Assembly (NCBI GenBank): GCA_023426545.1 | Contig: JAFAAN010000028.1 | Coordinates: 1-56,104, forward strand | Length of the DNA: 56,104 nucleotides | Source of the DNA: Pseudomonadota bacterium | GTDB taxonomy: Bacteria > Myxococcota > Myxococcia > Myxococcales > Myxococcaceae | Direction of reading: 5' to 3' | The notes under the pieces: generated by a model | Databases searched by the model: none | Told to the model about the DNA's origin: nothing | What the model saw: the letters and a program-made list of their open reading frames with translations, nothing else | Position numbers and translations under genes: made by a program | Part shown: one piece after another, positions 1 to 12,767 of the stretch | How the letters are laid out: every line of letters begins with the position of its first letter | Position numbering within the stretch: position 1 is the stretch's first letter

Positions 1-368
1 CCGCCACGCCGCCCGCGCAGCCGGAGCTGGCCGACGACGAGGAGCTGCTGCTGGCGCCGCTGGAGCGGGTCCAGGTCCCGCCGGTGCGCTTCCTCATCGT
101 CAGCGAGCCCCCGGGCGCGCGCGTGACGTACGAGGGCAAGGACCTGGGAGAGACTCCCCTGAACCTCGAGGTGGCTCCGGATGAGGGCGGCGTGGCGCAA
201 GCGGCGCTGACCTTCACCCTGGATGGCTACCAGCGCGCCCGCGCCGTGGCCCGGGGCGCGGGCCCCGAGGAACGCTTCACGCAGAAGCTCGTGCCCAAGA
301 AGAAGACGAGCGCGCGGCCCGGCAAGGCCCCCGACTCGTCGCCCTACAAGGACGACCCGTACCAGTGA
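1..368 (+). CDS. C-terminal part of a PEGA-domain protein, possibly a Ser/Thr kinase (5' end outside window)
   Basis: The frame is open from the first bases of the window, so this is the 3' end of a longer gene. About 120 residues are visible. A Pro/acidic linker is followed by a PEGA-type beta domain: VSEPPGARVTYEGKDLGETP matches the pattern of a small-Pro-Gly-Ala strand followed by G..LG.TP. A basic stretch and a short tail ending KDDPYQ follow. PEGA domains often close bacterial Ser/Thr kinases and surface proteins, and in myxobacteria kinase-PEGA proteins are common. The kinase part is not in view, so that identity is inference. The stop TGA (366-368) overlaps the GTG start of the TonB receptor, which suggests translational coupling. 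Confidence 0.7.
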   Translation, partial: ATPPAQPELADDEELLLAPLERVQVPPVRFLIVSEPPGARVTYEGKDLGETPLNLEVAPDEGGVAQAALTFTLDGYQRARAVARGAGPEERFTQKLVPKKKTSARPGKAPDSSPYKDDPYQ

Positions 369-2884
369 AAACCCTGACAGCCCTCAAACGAGCGGGCCTC
401 CTCGCGATGTGTCTGTGCGCGGGGGAGGCCCTGGCGGACGCCCGCCTTGAGGCCCGCCGCCACTTCCGCAGTGGCATGAGCCTCATCGCCCAGAAGCAGT
501 TCGAAGCAGGCATCGCCGAGCTCGAGGCCGCCTACGCCATCAAGCCGCACCCCAACGTGCTCTTCAACATCGCCCGCGCGTACCAGGACGCCGGCCGGCC
601 GCGGGACGCGCTGGAGGTGTACCAGCGCTATCTCGCCAGCAACCCGCCGGACGCGGCGTCGGTGCGCCCCGCCATCGCGGCCCTGGAGCAGACGCTGAAG
701 GACGCCGAGGCCAGGGCCGCCACCGAGCAGGACGGCGCGTCGCTGCCCATGCCGCCGCCTCCGGCCAGCGCGCAGACGCAGCAGCAGATCGCGGCGCTGC
801 TGGAGCGGCTGGAGAAGGCCATCGAGCGCGCGGAGGCCATGCCGGTGGGGACGGCGCCGATTCCGGGCCTGACACCCGCGGGGATGGTTCCGGCCGGCGA
901 CGACGCGGCCGGCGGCGCGGACCTGGGCGCGGTGCCCTACGAGGAGCGCGTGGTGACGGCGAGCCGCCGCGCGCAGTCCTCGCTGGACGCGCCCAACGCC
1001 ACCACCGTCATCACCGCCGAGGACATCCGCCTGTCGGGCGCCACCTCGCTGCCGGAGCTGCTGCGGCGCGTGCCGGGCGCGGACGTCATGGCCCTGGGCG
1101 TGGGCAGCGCCAACGTGTCGCTGCGCGGCTTCAACCAGCGCATCGCCAACAAGGTGCTGGTGCTGGTGGACGGCCGCACCGAGTACCAGGACTTCCTCGG
1201 CCTCACCATCTGGTCCTCCATCCCCATCGGCCTGGAGGAGATTGACCGCATCGAGGTCATCCGCGGGCCGGGCAGCGCGCTGTACGGCGCCAACGCCATG
1301 CTGGGCGTCGTCAACATCATCACCCGGGCCCCCGGCACCGGCCCGCGCGCGCAGTTCAGCGTCACCGGCGGCACCGGCAACACCGCCGCGGGCTCCTTCG
1401 TCAGCCACGGCGGCTCGGGCGCGCTGCGCTACCGCGCGGCGGCGGGTTACTCGCAAACGGACAAGTGGACCCGCGACTACGCCAGCGGCCTGCCGGACGT
1501 GGCGCTGCGGGGCCCCGACCCGGACCTGGGCGCCCGCGGCGCGCGCGGCTCGCTGTCCGCCGAGTACACCTTCGCCGAGGGGCGCAAGGTGGGCCTGTCG
1601 GGCGGCGTCAACCGCTTCACCACGGAAATCTATCCGCCGGGCCTGCTGCGCAACTACTTCATCGACGGCATCAACGCCTTCGCCAAGGGCGACGTGGAGG
1701 TGGGGCCGCTGAAGCTGAAGACGTTCTGGAATCACATCTCCAGCGACGCGGGCCCCCAGTACGAGCCCACCGGCCAGCGCTCGCTGGTGACGGCGCTCGA
1801 CTCCAACCTCTTCAACGCCGAGCTGCTCTTCGCGCGCGACTTCCAGTTGGCGGGCGAGCACCAGCTCAACGTGGGCGTGGAGGGCCGCCTCAAGCGCGTG
1901 GCCTGGGGTGACTACCTGGGCCCGCTGCGGGAGCAGGTCCACACGGCCTTCTTCGTGCAGGACGAGTGGCGCATCGTGGAGCCTCTGGCGCTGGTGGCCA
2001 GCTACCGCGTGGACCGGCATCCGCTGCTGAAGCAGGGCCGGCCGGGCCTGGCGCACTCGCCGCGCCTCTCCGCGCTCTTCAGGCCCCTGGAGAACCACGC
2101 CTTCCGCGCGAGCGCGGCCTCCGCCTTCCGCGAGCCGACGTTCCTGGAGAGCTACACGCAGCTGATGGTGCCCGTGCCCGGCATCAACGGCGCCAGCATG
2201 CTCACCACCGGCAACACGCAGCTCCGCCCCGAGCGCCTCACCGCCTTCGAGCTGGGCTGGCGCGGCGAGGCCCCGGAGCTGGGCATCGACGTGGACGTGG
2301 CCCTGTACCAGAACACGGTGCGCGACCTCATCGCCCTGTCCGGGGTGCGGCGGGTGCCGCCGGGGCAGTCGTATGACCCCGCCACCGGCTCGTACCTGAT
2401 GGGCAGCTCGTCCTTCCAGAACGAGGACGCCGTCTACACCGCGCGCGGCGCCGAGGCGGGCATCACCCTGGCCCCGGTGGACGGCCTGGGCCTGAAGCTG
2501 AGCGCCTCGTTCCAGGACATCACCTCGGACCGCGAGTCGGCGGCCGAATGCGGCCCGTGCAACCAGGCGCCGCAGTTCCGGCTGTACGGCGGCCTCACCT
2601 ACCGCTCGCGCGCGGACCTCGAGTTCGGCGTGGATGCGGCCTACACCTCGGCCGCCACATGGATCGAGCGTGAGCCCGCCGCCTCGGACCCCACCCGCAT
2701 CGAGCTGGTGTCCAACCCGCTGCGGGCCTACACCGTGGTCAACGCGCGCGTGGGCTACACGGCCGTCAAGGACACCGTCACCGTCGCGCTGGTGGGCAGC
2801 CACCTGGGCGGCGCCCACGCGCAGCATCCCTTTGGCAATCGCATCGAGCGGCGCGTCTACGCGACCCTGACGGTGACTCCATGA
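365..2884 (+). CDS. TonB-dependent receptor with N-terminal TPR-like domain
   Basis: The 839-residue protein has a signal peptide (about 1-24). A TPR-like helical region (about 28-120, with LFNIARAYQDAGRPRDALEVY) comes next, then a Pro/Ala linker and a short coiled coil (about 137-165). The TonB plug starts near VVTASRRAQSSLDAPNATTV and includes IEVIRGPGSALYGANAMLGV. The rest is a beta-barrel rich in aromatic and Arg/Asp girdles, as in outer-membrane receptors for siderophores, cobalamin or oligomers. The ligand cannot be read from the sequence. A TPR ahead of the plug would lie in the periplasm and is unusual for classic receptors. The start is a GTG overlapping the previous stop, and the stop overlaps the next ATG, so three genes appear translationally coupled. 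Confidence 0.88.
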   Translation: MKTLTALKRAGLLAMCLCAGEALADARLEARRHFRSGMSLIAQKQFEAGIAELEAAYAIKPHPNVLFNIARAYQDAGRPRDALEVYQRYLASNPPDAASVRPAIAALEQTLKDAEARAATEQDGASLPMPPPPASAQTQQQIAALLERLEKAIERAEAMPVGTAPIPGLTPAGMVPAGDDAAGGADLGAVPYEERVVTASRRAQSSLDAPNATTVITAEDIRLSGATSLPELLRRVPGADVMALGVGSANVSLRGFNQRIANKVLVLVDGRTEYQDFLGLTIWSSIPIGLEEIDRIEVIRGPGSALYGANAMLGVVNIITRAPGTGPRAQFSVTGGTGNTAAGSFVSHGGSGALRYRAAAGYSQTDKWTRDYASGLPDVALRGPDPDLGARGARGSLSAEYTFAEGRKVGLSGGVNRFTTEIYPPGLLRNYFIDGINAFAKGDVEVGPLKLKTFWNHISSDAGPQYEPTGQRSLVTALDSNLFNAELLFARDFQLAGEHQLNVGVEGRLKRVAWGDYLGPLREQVHTAFFVQDEWRIVEPLALVASYRVDRHPLLKQGRPGLAHSPRLSALFRPLENHAFRASAASAFREPTFLESYTQLMVPVPGINGASMLTTGNTQLRPERLTAFELGWRGEAPELGIDVDVALYQNTVRDLIALSGVRRVPPGQSYDPATGSYLMGSSSFQNEDAVYTARGAEAGITLAPVDGLGLKLSASFQDITSDRESAAECGPCNQAPQFRLYGGLTYRSRADLEFGVDAAYTSAATWIEREPAASDPTRIELVSNPLRAYTVVNARVGYTAVKDTVTVALVGSHLGGAHAQHPFGNRIERRVYATLTVTP

Positions 2885-4116
2885 GCCGCCCCACCCTGTC
2901 CTGGAAGCGGGCCGCTGGCGGCCTCGTCCTCGCCTCCCTCCTCGGGCTTGGCTGCGAGTCCCCGCCAGTGGTGCCCACCGCCGACGTCCGGCAGAACACG
3001 CGCACCGCGCGCATCGACGGCCACCTGGTGGTGCAGTCGCGCGCGCGCGGCAACGCGGTGGTGTTCCTCTACGACGCGGACCGGCCGCCGCCGCCGCAAG
3101 GCACCGGGCGGCCCATCGCCTTCTCCGTCGTCCCCGCGGAGCAGCTCTTCGGCCCGGCGCTGACGGGCGACACGCCCGGCCCCTTCGTCGCGCCCATCAG
3201 CTTCAGCCTGGTGCCCGCGGGGCGCTACACGCTGCGCGGCTTCATCGACGCGGCGTCCTGCGGCCCGGAGGGCGGCGACTCCTGCCGCGGCCCCGACTTC
3301 AACCCCTGGTACGGCGTCACCGGTGAGCCCAACGCGGGCGATGTGGGCGGCGCCGCGGTGGACCCCAGCGGCCGGCCGCTCACGCTGGAGGTCGTCGCCG
3401 ACGCGGATGGACAGCCCCAGCCCCTCACCGGCGTCACGGTGAGCTTCTCGGACACGGCGCGCGTGGTGCGCGACCGGCCCACCTTCCAGGTGGTGCAGGG
3501 CGACTCGCAGCTCGGCGGCGCGCAGAAGCTGCTGCGCCTGCAGCCGCTCGTCATCCGGGACGGCGTGGTGGACCAGCGCCCGGAGGGCTTCGCCGTCAGC
3601 TACGTGGGCATCGACAACGACGGCAAGCCCATCGACGCCGACGGCGACGGCGTCCCCGAGCTCTGGCCGCGCGTGGTGGTGCGCAAGCTGGCGGATGACG
3701 GCTCGAACCTCGTGGACGAGAACGACCTGAACCGCGACGGCGTGCCGGACGAGACGGGCGTGGACTACCCGCGCGCGGATGGCAGCCAGGACGGCCTGCC
3801 GGACGTCGTGGTGCTCGCCGCGGGGCTGATGCCGGACGCCCCCATCGCGGCGCTCACCGACGAGAACGGCCTCGCGCGAAGGGAGGGCGCCGTCGTCCCG
3901 GAGCTGCAGGTGGTGGTGCGCCCGCAGGCCCTGGATGCCCGGGTGCCCACGAACCCCGTGCCGCTGCGTGAGCTGCCCCGCGGGCGTTACGCGGTGGTGC
4001 TGATCCAACCCAGCGGGCAGACGTGGCGCGTCCCCAACGAGCTGGCGCCCGCCATCGCGACGGGACTGGGCCTTCCCGCGGTGGAGAGTCAGGCGTTCTT
4101 CCTGGAGGTTCCCTGA
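2881..4116 (+). CDS. Lipoprotein with Asp-rich Ca-binding-like loops
   Basis: The 411-residue protein has a lipoprotein signal ending in the lipobox LGLGC (Cys about 25). The mature part looks all-beta and contains two Asp-rich loops, DADGDGVPELWP and DLNRDGVPDETG. These resemble thrombospondin-type-3 or EF-hand-like calcium loops. Two cysteines near residue 127-138 (SCGPEGGDSCRGP) may form a disulphide. I do not recognise a named family. The start ATG overlaps the stop of the TonB receptor (ATGA). A surface lipoprotein partnering the receptor, comparable in position to SusD- or BtuG-type partners, is plausible from context only; no sequence similarity to those is claimed. Confidence 0.7.
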   Translation: MSRPTLSWKRAAGGLVLASLLGLGCESPPVVPTADVRQNTRTARIDGHLVVQSRARGNAVVFLYDADRPPPPQGTGRPIAFSVVPAEQLFGPALTGDTPGPFVAPISFSLVPAGRYTLRGFIDAASCGPEGGDSCRGPDFNPWYGVTGEPNAGDVGGAAVDPSGRPLTLEVVADADGQPQPLTGVTVSFSDTARVVRDRPTFQVVQGDSQLGGAQKLLRLQPLVIRDGVVDQRPEGFAVSYVGIDNDGKPIDADGDGVPELWPRVVVRKLADDGSNLVDENDLNRDGVPDETGVDYPRADGSQDGLPDVVVLAAGLMPDAPIAALTDENGLARREGAVVPELQVVVRPQALDARVPTNPVPLRELPRGRYAVVLIQPSGQTWRVPNELAPAIATGLGLPAVESQAFFLEVP

Positions 4117-4202
4117 AGTGTCGGCACTTTGACTTCGGACGCTCCATCCGCCAACATGCCCGGTGTTCCAGGGGAACTGCCCCACTTGAGGTTGATGATC
4201 CG

Positions 4203-4679
4203 ATGAAGGCCGGAACCCTCCCCGAGCCCCTCCCCCTCCGCACCACCACGGAGCCAACGCGCCCCCTGGGGGCGCGCCCGGCAGCGGGCACCGCTCCGCA
4301 GCGGGTGCTGCTGGTGGACGACAGCCGCTCCATCCGCACGCTGCTGAAGATCTACCTCATGGCCCGCAACTTCGAGTTCCTCGAGGCCGAGTCCGCCGAG
4401 GAAGGTCTGAAGGTGTCGGAGGCGGAGCCGGTGGACCTGGTCCTCACCGACTTCCACATGGATGGGATGAACGGCGCGGACTTCGCGGCGCAGATTCGCG
4501 CCAGCAGCAACCCGAAGCTGGCCAAGGTCCCCATCCTGATGATGACGGGTGACCCGAACGTGGCGGAGGTGCGCGCCCTGGGCCAGAAGGCCGGCATCAG
4601 CGCCTTCGTGCGCAAGCCGGTGAGCTGCGCGCAGCTGATGACGCTGGTGGACACCATCCTCCCGCTGCCGCGCAAGTAG
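4203..4679 (+). CDS. Single-domain response regulator (CheY-like receiver)
   Basis: The protein has 158 residues: an unstructured N-terminal extension of about 33, then one receiver domain with no output domain. The acidic pair is D39/D40 (LLVDDSRSIR), the phospho-acceptor is D83 (LVLTDFHMDGMNG), the switch Thr is T115 (MMTGD) and the conserved Lys is K138 (VRKPVS). It would act by phosphorylation-dependent protein contact, as CheY-type regulators do. No kinase is adjacent; the nearest, at 12960-14345, is an orphan about 8 kb away. The ATG at 4203 is chosen because an upstream in-frame extension runs into the preceding lipoprotein gene and looks non-coding. Confidence 0.88.
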   Translation: MKAGTLPEPLPLRTTTEPTRPLGARPAAGTAPQRVLLVDDSRSIRTLLKIYLMARNFEFLEAESAEEGLKVSEAEPVDLVLTDFHMDGMNGADFAAQIRASSNPKLAKVPILMMTGDPNVAEVRALGQKAGISAFVRKPVSCAQLMTLVDTILPLPRK

Positions 4680-4703
4680 GACACCCCTCCCCTTCGCGAA
4701 ACC

Positions 4704-5330
<627 letters not shown>

Positions 5331-5341
5331 GGCGCGGGGAC

Positions 5342-6331
<990 letters not shown>

Positions 6332-6364
6332 GGCCCCTGTATATCGGTCCGGAGCGGCCGGACG

Positions 6365-7153
6365 TTACCGGGTGGCGCCTTCCTGCCCCGGAAGCGCCCC
6401 GGCGGCCTGCGTCAGGGCCGCCTCGCGGACGCGGGCATCCTTCAGGCGCCACAGCCGCCACCAGGGCGTGCCCGGCGACTCGTGGTGCTCCCAGTGGTAG
6501 CCGAAGAAGAAGCAGGACAGCAGGGCCCACAAGTGGTTGCGCGGCAGCGTGCGCGCGTGGTGCGGCGCCATGTCCGGCGTCTCCGGCCGCCGGTGCGGCA
6601 GGTAGGTGCCGAAATAGAAGAGCTGCAAGGTGCCCAGCAGCGAGGGCAGCACCCAGAAGACGAGGACGCGCGGCTGGGACACGCCCAGGAAGAGCAGCAC
6701 GTTGAACTTGGCCGCCATCACCCCCAGCTGCGGCAGGGTGGTGTAGCGGGCCATGAAGGTGCCCAGCCAGGGCCAGAAGGATTGGCTGCGAGTGGAGAAG
6801 TCCGGGTCGTCCTCGCTCGTGGGCCGGGCGTGGTGCGCGCGGTGGTTCACCACCAGCCGCCGGTAGGACAGCCCCGCGAAGAGGAAGCAGGCGACCGTGC
6901 CCACGGCTTCGTTCACCCAGCGACGGTGGGACACCGTGCCGTGCATGGCGTCATGCCCGGTGATGAAGAGCCCGGTGTACAGCCACGCCTGGAGGGCGAC
7001 ATGCAGCCAGGCGAGCGGCTCCTCCCATGGCAGCTCCGCGCGCGTCAGCCCCCACGCGAGGTGCCCGCCCCAGGCGCCCATGACGGTGAGCGCGATGACG
7101 ACACCCCAGGGGCTTGGAGGCGCCGGGCGGTGCTGGCGGGCTGGAGTCTCCAT
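6365..7153 (-). CDS. CrtW-like beta-carotene ketolase / membrane fatty-acid-desaturase-fold enzyme
   Basis: The 262-residue membrane protein carries the three His clusters of the desaturase/ketolase superfamily: HDAMH (67-71), NHRAHHARP (about 100) and HWEHHESPGTPWW near the C-terminus. The context LFYFGTYLPHR and the final HWEHH..PG.PWW fit carotenoid ketolases of the CrtW family, which add a 4-keto group to beta-ionone rings, better than acyl desaturases. Keto-carotenoids are known in myxobacteria. The chosen ATG (CAT at 7151-7153) has AGGGGAG directly upstream. A GTG at 7225 would add 24 unlikely residues but leave only 6 bp to the upstream gene. The gene is followed by msrP-msrQ, so the group may share an oxidative-stress theme. 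Confidence 0.78.
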   Translation of the reverse strand: METPARQHRPAPPSPWGVVIALTVMGAWGGHLAWGLTRAELPWEEPLAWLHVALQAWLYTGLFITGHDAMHGTVSHRRWVNEAVGTVACFLFAGLSYRRLVVNHRAHHARPTSEDDPDFSTRSQSFWPWLGTFMARYTTLPQLGVMAAKFNVLLFLGVSQPRVLVFWVLPSLLGTLQLFYFGTYLPHRRPETPDMAPHHARTLPRNHLWALLSCFFFGYHWEHHESPGTPWWRLWRLKDARVREAALTQAAGALPGQEGATR

Positions 7154-7231
7154 CTCCCCTGCTTTCTGGGCATCACCGGCCCGCCGCGCACGGAGGAAGC
7201 CGGGCGGCGGACCGGGGCGATGCACCGGTGA

Positions 7232-8923
<1,692 letters not shown>

Positions 8924-9129
8924 GCCCCCATCCCTACTCCAACCCCGCCGCGCCCTCCCAGCCCTCCGCACACCTGCCAGCCCTCCGCCCGATATTCCCA
9001 AGTATTTCAAGTACCTTCAGAAATCAGGGCCTTGCGCCTCCCCTGCGCCCCTGGAGACCCCGGGCCTGACGGCGGACGGACGGACCGGACTCGACAAGCG
9101 GGTTTCCATGGTTAAGGGAAGGCGACGCT

Positions 9130-9153
9130 GGCGCCCCTCCGGGCGCCCGGAGG
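9130..9153 (+). promoter_or_regulatory. Two competing hairpins covering the htpG ribosome binding site
   Basis: Hairpin A: GGCGCCC (9130-9136), loop CTCC, GGGCGCC (9141-9147). Hairpin B: CCTCCGG (9136-9142), loop GCGC, CCGGAGG (9147-9153). They share bases and cannot form together. B buries the Shine-Dalgarno GGAGG (9149-9153, 11 nt before the ATG), while A leaves it free. The pairing is read directly; a regulatory role is inference. Confidence 0.4.
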
Positions 9154-9164
9154 CCCTTTTCACC

Positions 9165-11126
9165 ATGACCGTCGAAAACGCCCCCCAGCGGGAGACCCAC
9201 GCCTTCCAGGCGGAAATCAACCAACTCCTCAGCCTGGTCATCAATTCGCTCTACAGCCACAAGGAGATTTTTCTCCGCGAGCTGGTGTCGAACGCGTCCG
9301 ACGCGCTCGACAAGCTCCGCTTCCGCGCAATCACAGAGCCGGAGCTGCTCACGGACGAGCCGGCCCTGGAGCTGCGCATCATCCCGGACGCGGAGAGGGG
9401 CACCCTCACGCTGGAGGACACCGGCATCGGCATGACGCATGACGAGCTGGTAAAGAACCTGGGCACCATCGCCCACTCCGGCTCGCGTGAGTTCGTCGAG
9501 GCGCTGGCCCAGAAGGGCCAGAAGGACATGCAGCTCATCGGCCAGTTCGGCGTGGGCTTCTACAGCGCCTACCTGGTCGCGGACCGGGTGGAGGTGGTGA
9601 GCCGCGCCGCCGGACAGGGCCCGGCCGCCTGGCGGTGGACGTCCGAGGCGAAGGGCTCCTTCACGGTGGAGCCCGCCGAGCGCGCCTTCCGCGGCACGTC
9701 CGTCATCCTCCACCTGAAGGAGGACCAGAAGGAGTTCCTGGACGAGTGGCGACTGCGCTCGCTCATCACCCAGTACTCCGACTACGTGGGCCACCCCATC
9801 AAGCTCCAGGTGAGCAAGACGACGGGGACGGGCGACGACGCGAAGACGGAGACGTCGCTGGAGGTCGTCAACAAGGCCAGCGCCCTGTGGCAGCGCGCGA
9901 AGTCCGAAATCACGGACGAGCAGTACCAGGAGTTCTACAAGCACCTGACGCACGACTGGGAGCCGCCGCTGGCGTGGACCCACTTCAAGGCGGACGGCAA
10001 CACCCAGTTCACCGGCCTGCTCTTCGTGCCCAAGCACCCGCCGTTCGACCTGGACGCGCAGCAGCAGCGCGGGGTGCGGCTGTTCGTCAAGCGCGTGTTC
10101 ATCATGGACCGCTGCGAGGAGCTGGTGCCGCAGTGGCTGCGCTTCGTGCGCGGCGTCATCGACTCGGATGACCTGCCGCTCAACGTGTCGCGCGAGCTGC
10201 TCCAGGACTCGCAGGTGGTGCGCGCCATCCGCAAGCACATGGTGAAGAAGTCGCTGGACCTGCTGGAGAAGCTGGCCAAGGACAAGCCGGACGACTACCT
10301 CACGTTCTGGAAGGCCTTCGGCACGGTGCTGAAGGAAGGCCTCGCGACGGAGGCGGAGCACAAGGACAAGCTGGGCGGGCTGCTGCGCTACGAGAGCTCG
10401 CGCGAGGAGGGGCTCACCTCGCTCGCCGACTACGTGGGCCGCATGAAGGAGGGCCAGGAGGCCATCTACTACGTCTACGGCGAGTCCCGGAAGGCGGTGG
10501 CGGACAGCCCCCACCTGGAGACGCTGAAGCAGCGCGGCTTCGAGGTCCTCTACATGACGGACCCGGTGGACGAGTGGGCCGCGCAGGGCCTGCGCGAGTT
10601 CCAGGGCAAGCCGCTGGTGTCCGCGCTCCAGGCGGACCTGAAGCTCCAGTCCACGGACGAGCAGAAGAAGGAGCAGGAGCAGCACGCCCAGGGCCTGAAG
10701 ACGCTCACGGAGAAGATGAAGGACGTGCTCCAGGAGTCGGTGCGCGAGGTGCGCGTGTCGGACCGGCTGACGGACTCGCCCGTGTGCCTCGTCGTCCCCG
10801 AGGGCGGCTCGCCGGCCTACCTGGAGCGCCTGCTCCAGCAGCGCGGCCGGGGCGCGGGCATGCCGCGCGTGAAGCGCATCCTCGAGGTGAATCCGAAGCA
10901 CCCCGTCATCGAGCACCTGAAGGCCCTGCACGAGCGCGAGCCGTCCGCGGCCCAGGTGTCGGAGTGGATCGAGCTGCTGCACGACCAGGCGCTGCTCACC
11001 GAGGGCAGCACCATCTCCGACCCCAACCGCTTCGCCCGCCGCATGACGGGCCTGCTGACGCAGGTGGCGGCCCTGGCGGCGGCGCCAGCTCCGGCGCAGG
11101 CCGCGGCCTCGGCGCCAGCCAGCTGA
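9165..11126 (+). CDS. htpG: Molecular chaperone HtpG (bacterial Hsp90)
   Basis: The 653-residue protein has the full Hsp90 layout. The N-terminal GHKL ATPase shows [24 protein letters not shown] and [20 protein letters not shown]. The middle domain shows [11 protein letters not shown] and [16 protein letters not shown], with the catalytic Arg in NVSRE. The C-terminal dimerisation domain ends in an Ala/Pro-rich tail. It is a cytosolic ATP-dependent chaperone for stress-damaged and client proteins. The ATG at 9165 matches the usual HtpG start ([18 protein letters not shown]) and has GGAGG upstream. A longer in-frame extension to 8526 overlaps the divergent peptidase and is rejected. The gene is monocistronic, closed by a terminator at 11138-11168. 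Confidence 0.97.
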
Positions 11127-11137
11127 GGCACCGCGCT

Positions 11138-11168
11138 GGCGCCCCCTCGCACTCCACGAGGGGGCGCC
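11138..11168 (+). terminator. Strong hairpin terminator of htpG
   Basis: A perfect 12-bp stem, GGCGCCCCCTCG (11138-11149) against CGAGGGGGCGCC (11157-11168), closes a 7-nt loop and lies 11 bp after the htpG stop. There is no T-tract, as is common in very GC-rich genomes. Confidence 0.75.
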
Positions 11169-11288
11169 CCGTCACGCGCGAGCGGCCCCGGCGCGCCGGC
11201 GCGGGGCATTTCCGACCCGGGAGGGGCATCGGCTTCCCGCGGTCCTGTCGGCTATCGTCCCCGGGTTCAGCGAGGGGAGTCCGTCGAC

Positions 11289-12767
11289 ATGAAGCGAGTG
11301 GTGCTGGGGTTCATCGCGGCCGTGGTCCTGAGTGCGTGCGCGGCGCACGAGAAGACAGGAGACCGCGCCGCGGCCGTGGGGGACTGGAAGGCCGCGTACA
11401 CGTCCTATCGTCAGGCGTTGTCGGGTGAGCCGGACAGCCCGGAGCTCAAGCTCAAGTTCGAGACGGCCCGGACGAAGGCGCTCGAGGCGGCGCGGCAGCG
11501 CGCCCAGGCGTGTGCCCAGGTGGAGGACTGGGGCTGCGCGCTCGCCGAGTCCGACTTCGCCCTCTCCGTGGAGCCGGGCAACGCGGAGATCGCCACGTTC
11601 CGCTCGCTGGCGGCGCGAAACGTGGCGCTGGGGCAGCTGGATACGGCCGTCGAGCAGGCGCAGCAGGGGCGCTACGTGGAGTCCGTCTCGCGGATGGAGC
11701 AGGCGCTGCAGCTCTCGCCTTCTCCCGATGTGAAGACGCGCGCGGAGGACGTGCGGCGCGTGGTCATCACCCAGGGCCGCGCGCAGGCGGACCGCGACCT
11801 CCGCGAGGGCAACTACATCGCGGCGCATGAGCTGGCGCAGCTGGTGCTGCGGCTGGACGGCTCGGCGTCGGCGTGGGCGCAGCACATCGCCGCCGAGTAC
11901 GAGCACTTCATCACCGAAGAGGTCGAGCGGCTGTCGCGCGAGGGGGACGCCGCGCGGGCGCAGCGCGACTGGGCGCGCGCTCAGGAACGCTACGCCGCCG
12001 CGCTGAGCCTGCGACAGGGCGGCCGGGCGGCGCCGCTGGAGGAGTACGCGCGCCACATGGCGCTGGCCGACCAGCGCATCGCGGGCCGGGATTGGAATGG
12101 GGCGGCGGACGCCTACCACGTGGCGCTGCGCACGGGACAGGATGACGGCTTCGCCACCCACCAGTTGGAGCGGGTGCAGCCGCGGCCCTACCGCTTCGCC
12201 GTGCACTCGGTGCTGGTGACGCCGGGCCGGCCGGATGGCCGGGCGTGGGTGGGCGCGTCGAACGACATCTTCACGCGGCTGGCAAACCGGGTGACGCAGA
12301 TGGCCCGGCAGCGCGGCATGACGGACCTGGTGAAGGACCTGGCCCTGAGCATCCCGCACGAGAACCGCCCGCGGCTGCGCGTCGAGGTCCGCCACCCGGA
12401 TGGCCTGCACCTGACGACGCAGGCGCGCAACGGCATCTACACGGACTACGACGCCGAGTTCGTCGCCATCGCCAACGCCTTCGACGACCGGCGGGTCGGC
12501 TTCCACGTGTACGTGGACGGGCCGCACGGCAGCGAGCTGGTGGGCGCGGTGGACGTGCCCGTGCGCGAGCTGGTGGAGCGCCGCGACGTGTCGATGGGGG
12601 ACGCCTCCATCCTGTCGCTACGCCTGAGCGCCGTTCATGACGGCCGCCAGCCGGGCCCCTACGCCGGCATGGCGCACGTGGTGCCCGCGCCGCCCCCGGG
12701 AGTGCAGCCGCCCAGCGCTCGGCCGCCGCCACCGGGCCGTGGGCAGGTCGCCACGCCGGTTCACTGA
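11289..12767 (+). CDS. TPR-rich lipoprotein of unknown function
   Basis: The 492-residue protein has a lipoprotein signal (MKRVVLGFIAAVVLSACAAH, lipobox LSAC). Several TPR-like helical pairs follow over about residues 22-300 (for example AAVGDWKAAYTSYRQALS, LDTAVEQAQQGRYVESVSRM, RAQRDWARAQERYAAALSL and AGRDWNGAADAYHVALRTGQ). A distinct C-terminal domain (about 300-455) contains RLRVEVRHPDG and YTDYDAEFVAIANAFDDRRVGF, and the end is a Pro-rich tail. I do not recognise the C-terminal domain. A GAGGGGAG ribosome site precedes the ATG. It is a single gene, convergent with the histidine kinase. Role: probably an envelope scaffold, by analogy with other TPR lipoproteins (inference). Confidence 0.75.
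   Translation: MKRVVLGFIAAVVLSACAAHEKTGDRAAAVGDWKAAYTSYRQALSGEPDSPELKLKFETARTKALEAARQRAQACAQVEDWGCALAESDFALSVEPGNAEIATFRSLAARNVALGQLDTAVEQAQQGRYVESVSRMEQALQLSPSPDVKTRAEDVRRVVITQGRAQADRDLREGNYIAAHELAQLVLRLDGSASAWAQHIAAEYEHFITEEVERLSREGDAARAQRDWARAQERYAAALSLRQGGRAAPLEEYARHMALADQRIAGRDWNGAADAYHVALRTGQDDGFATHQLERVQPRPYRFAVHSVLVTPGRPDGRAWVGASNDIFTRLANRVTQMARQRGMTDLVKDLALSIPHENRPRLRVEVRHPDGLHLTTQARNGIYTDYDAEFVAIANAFDDRRVGFHVYVDGPHGSELVGAVDVPVRELVERRDVSMGDASILSLRLSAVHDGRQPGPYAGMAHVVPAPPPGVQPPSARPPPPGRGQVATPVH

Noticed and set aside
344..2827. An 827-codon minus-strand frame opposite the TonB receptor
   Set aside because: Same kind of shadow; composition is biased and no signal, domain or ribosome site is present.
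4120..4140. Possible sigma-54 site (TCGGCAC...TTCG) before the response regulator
   Set aside because: The required GC of the -12 element at 10 bp is missing (TC instead).
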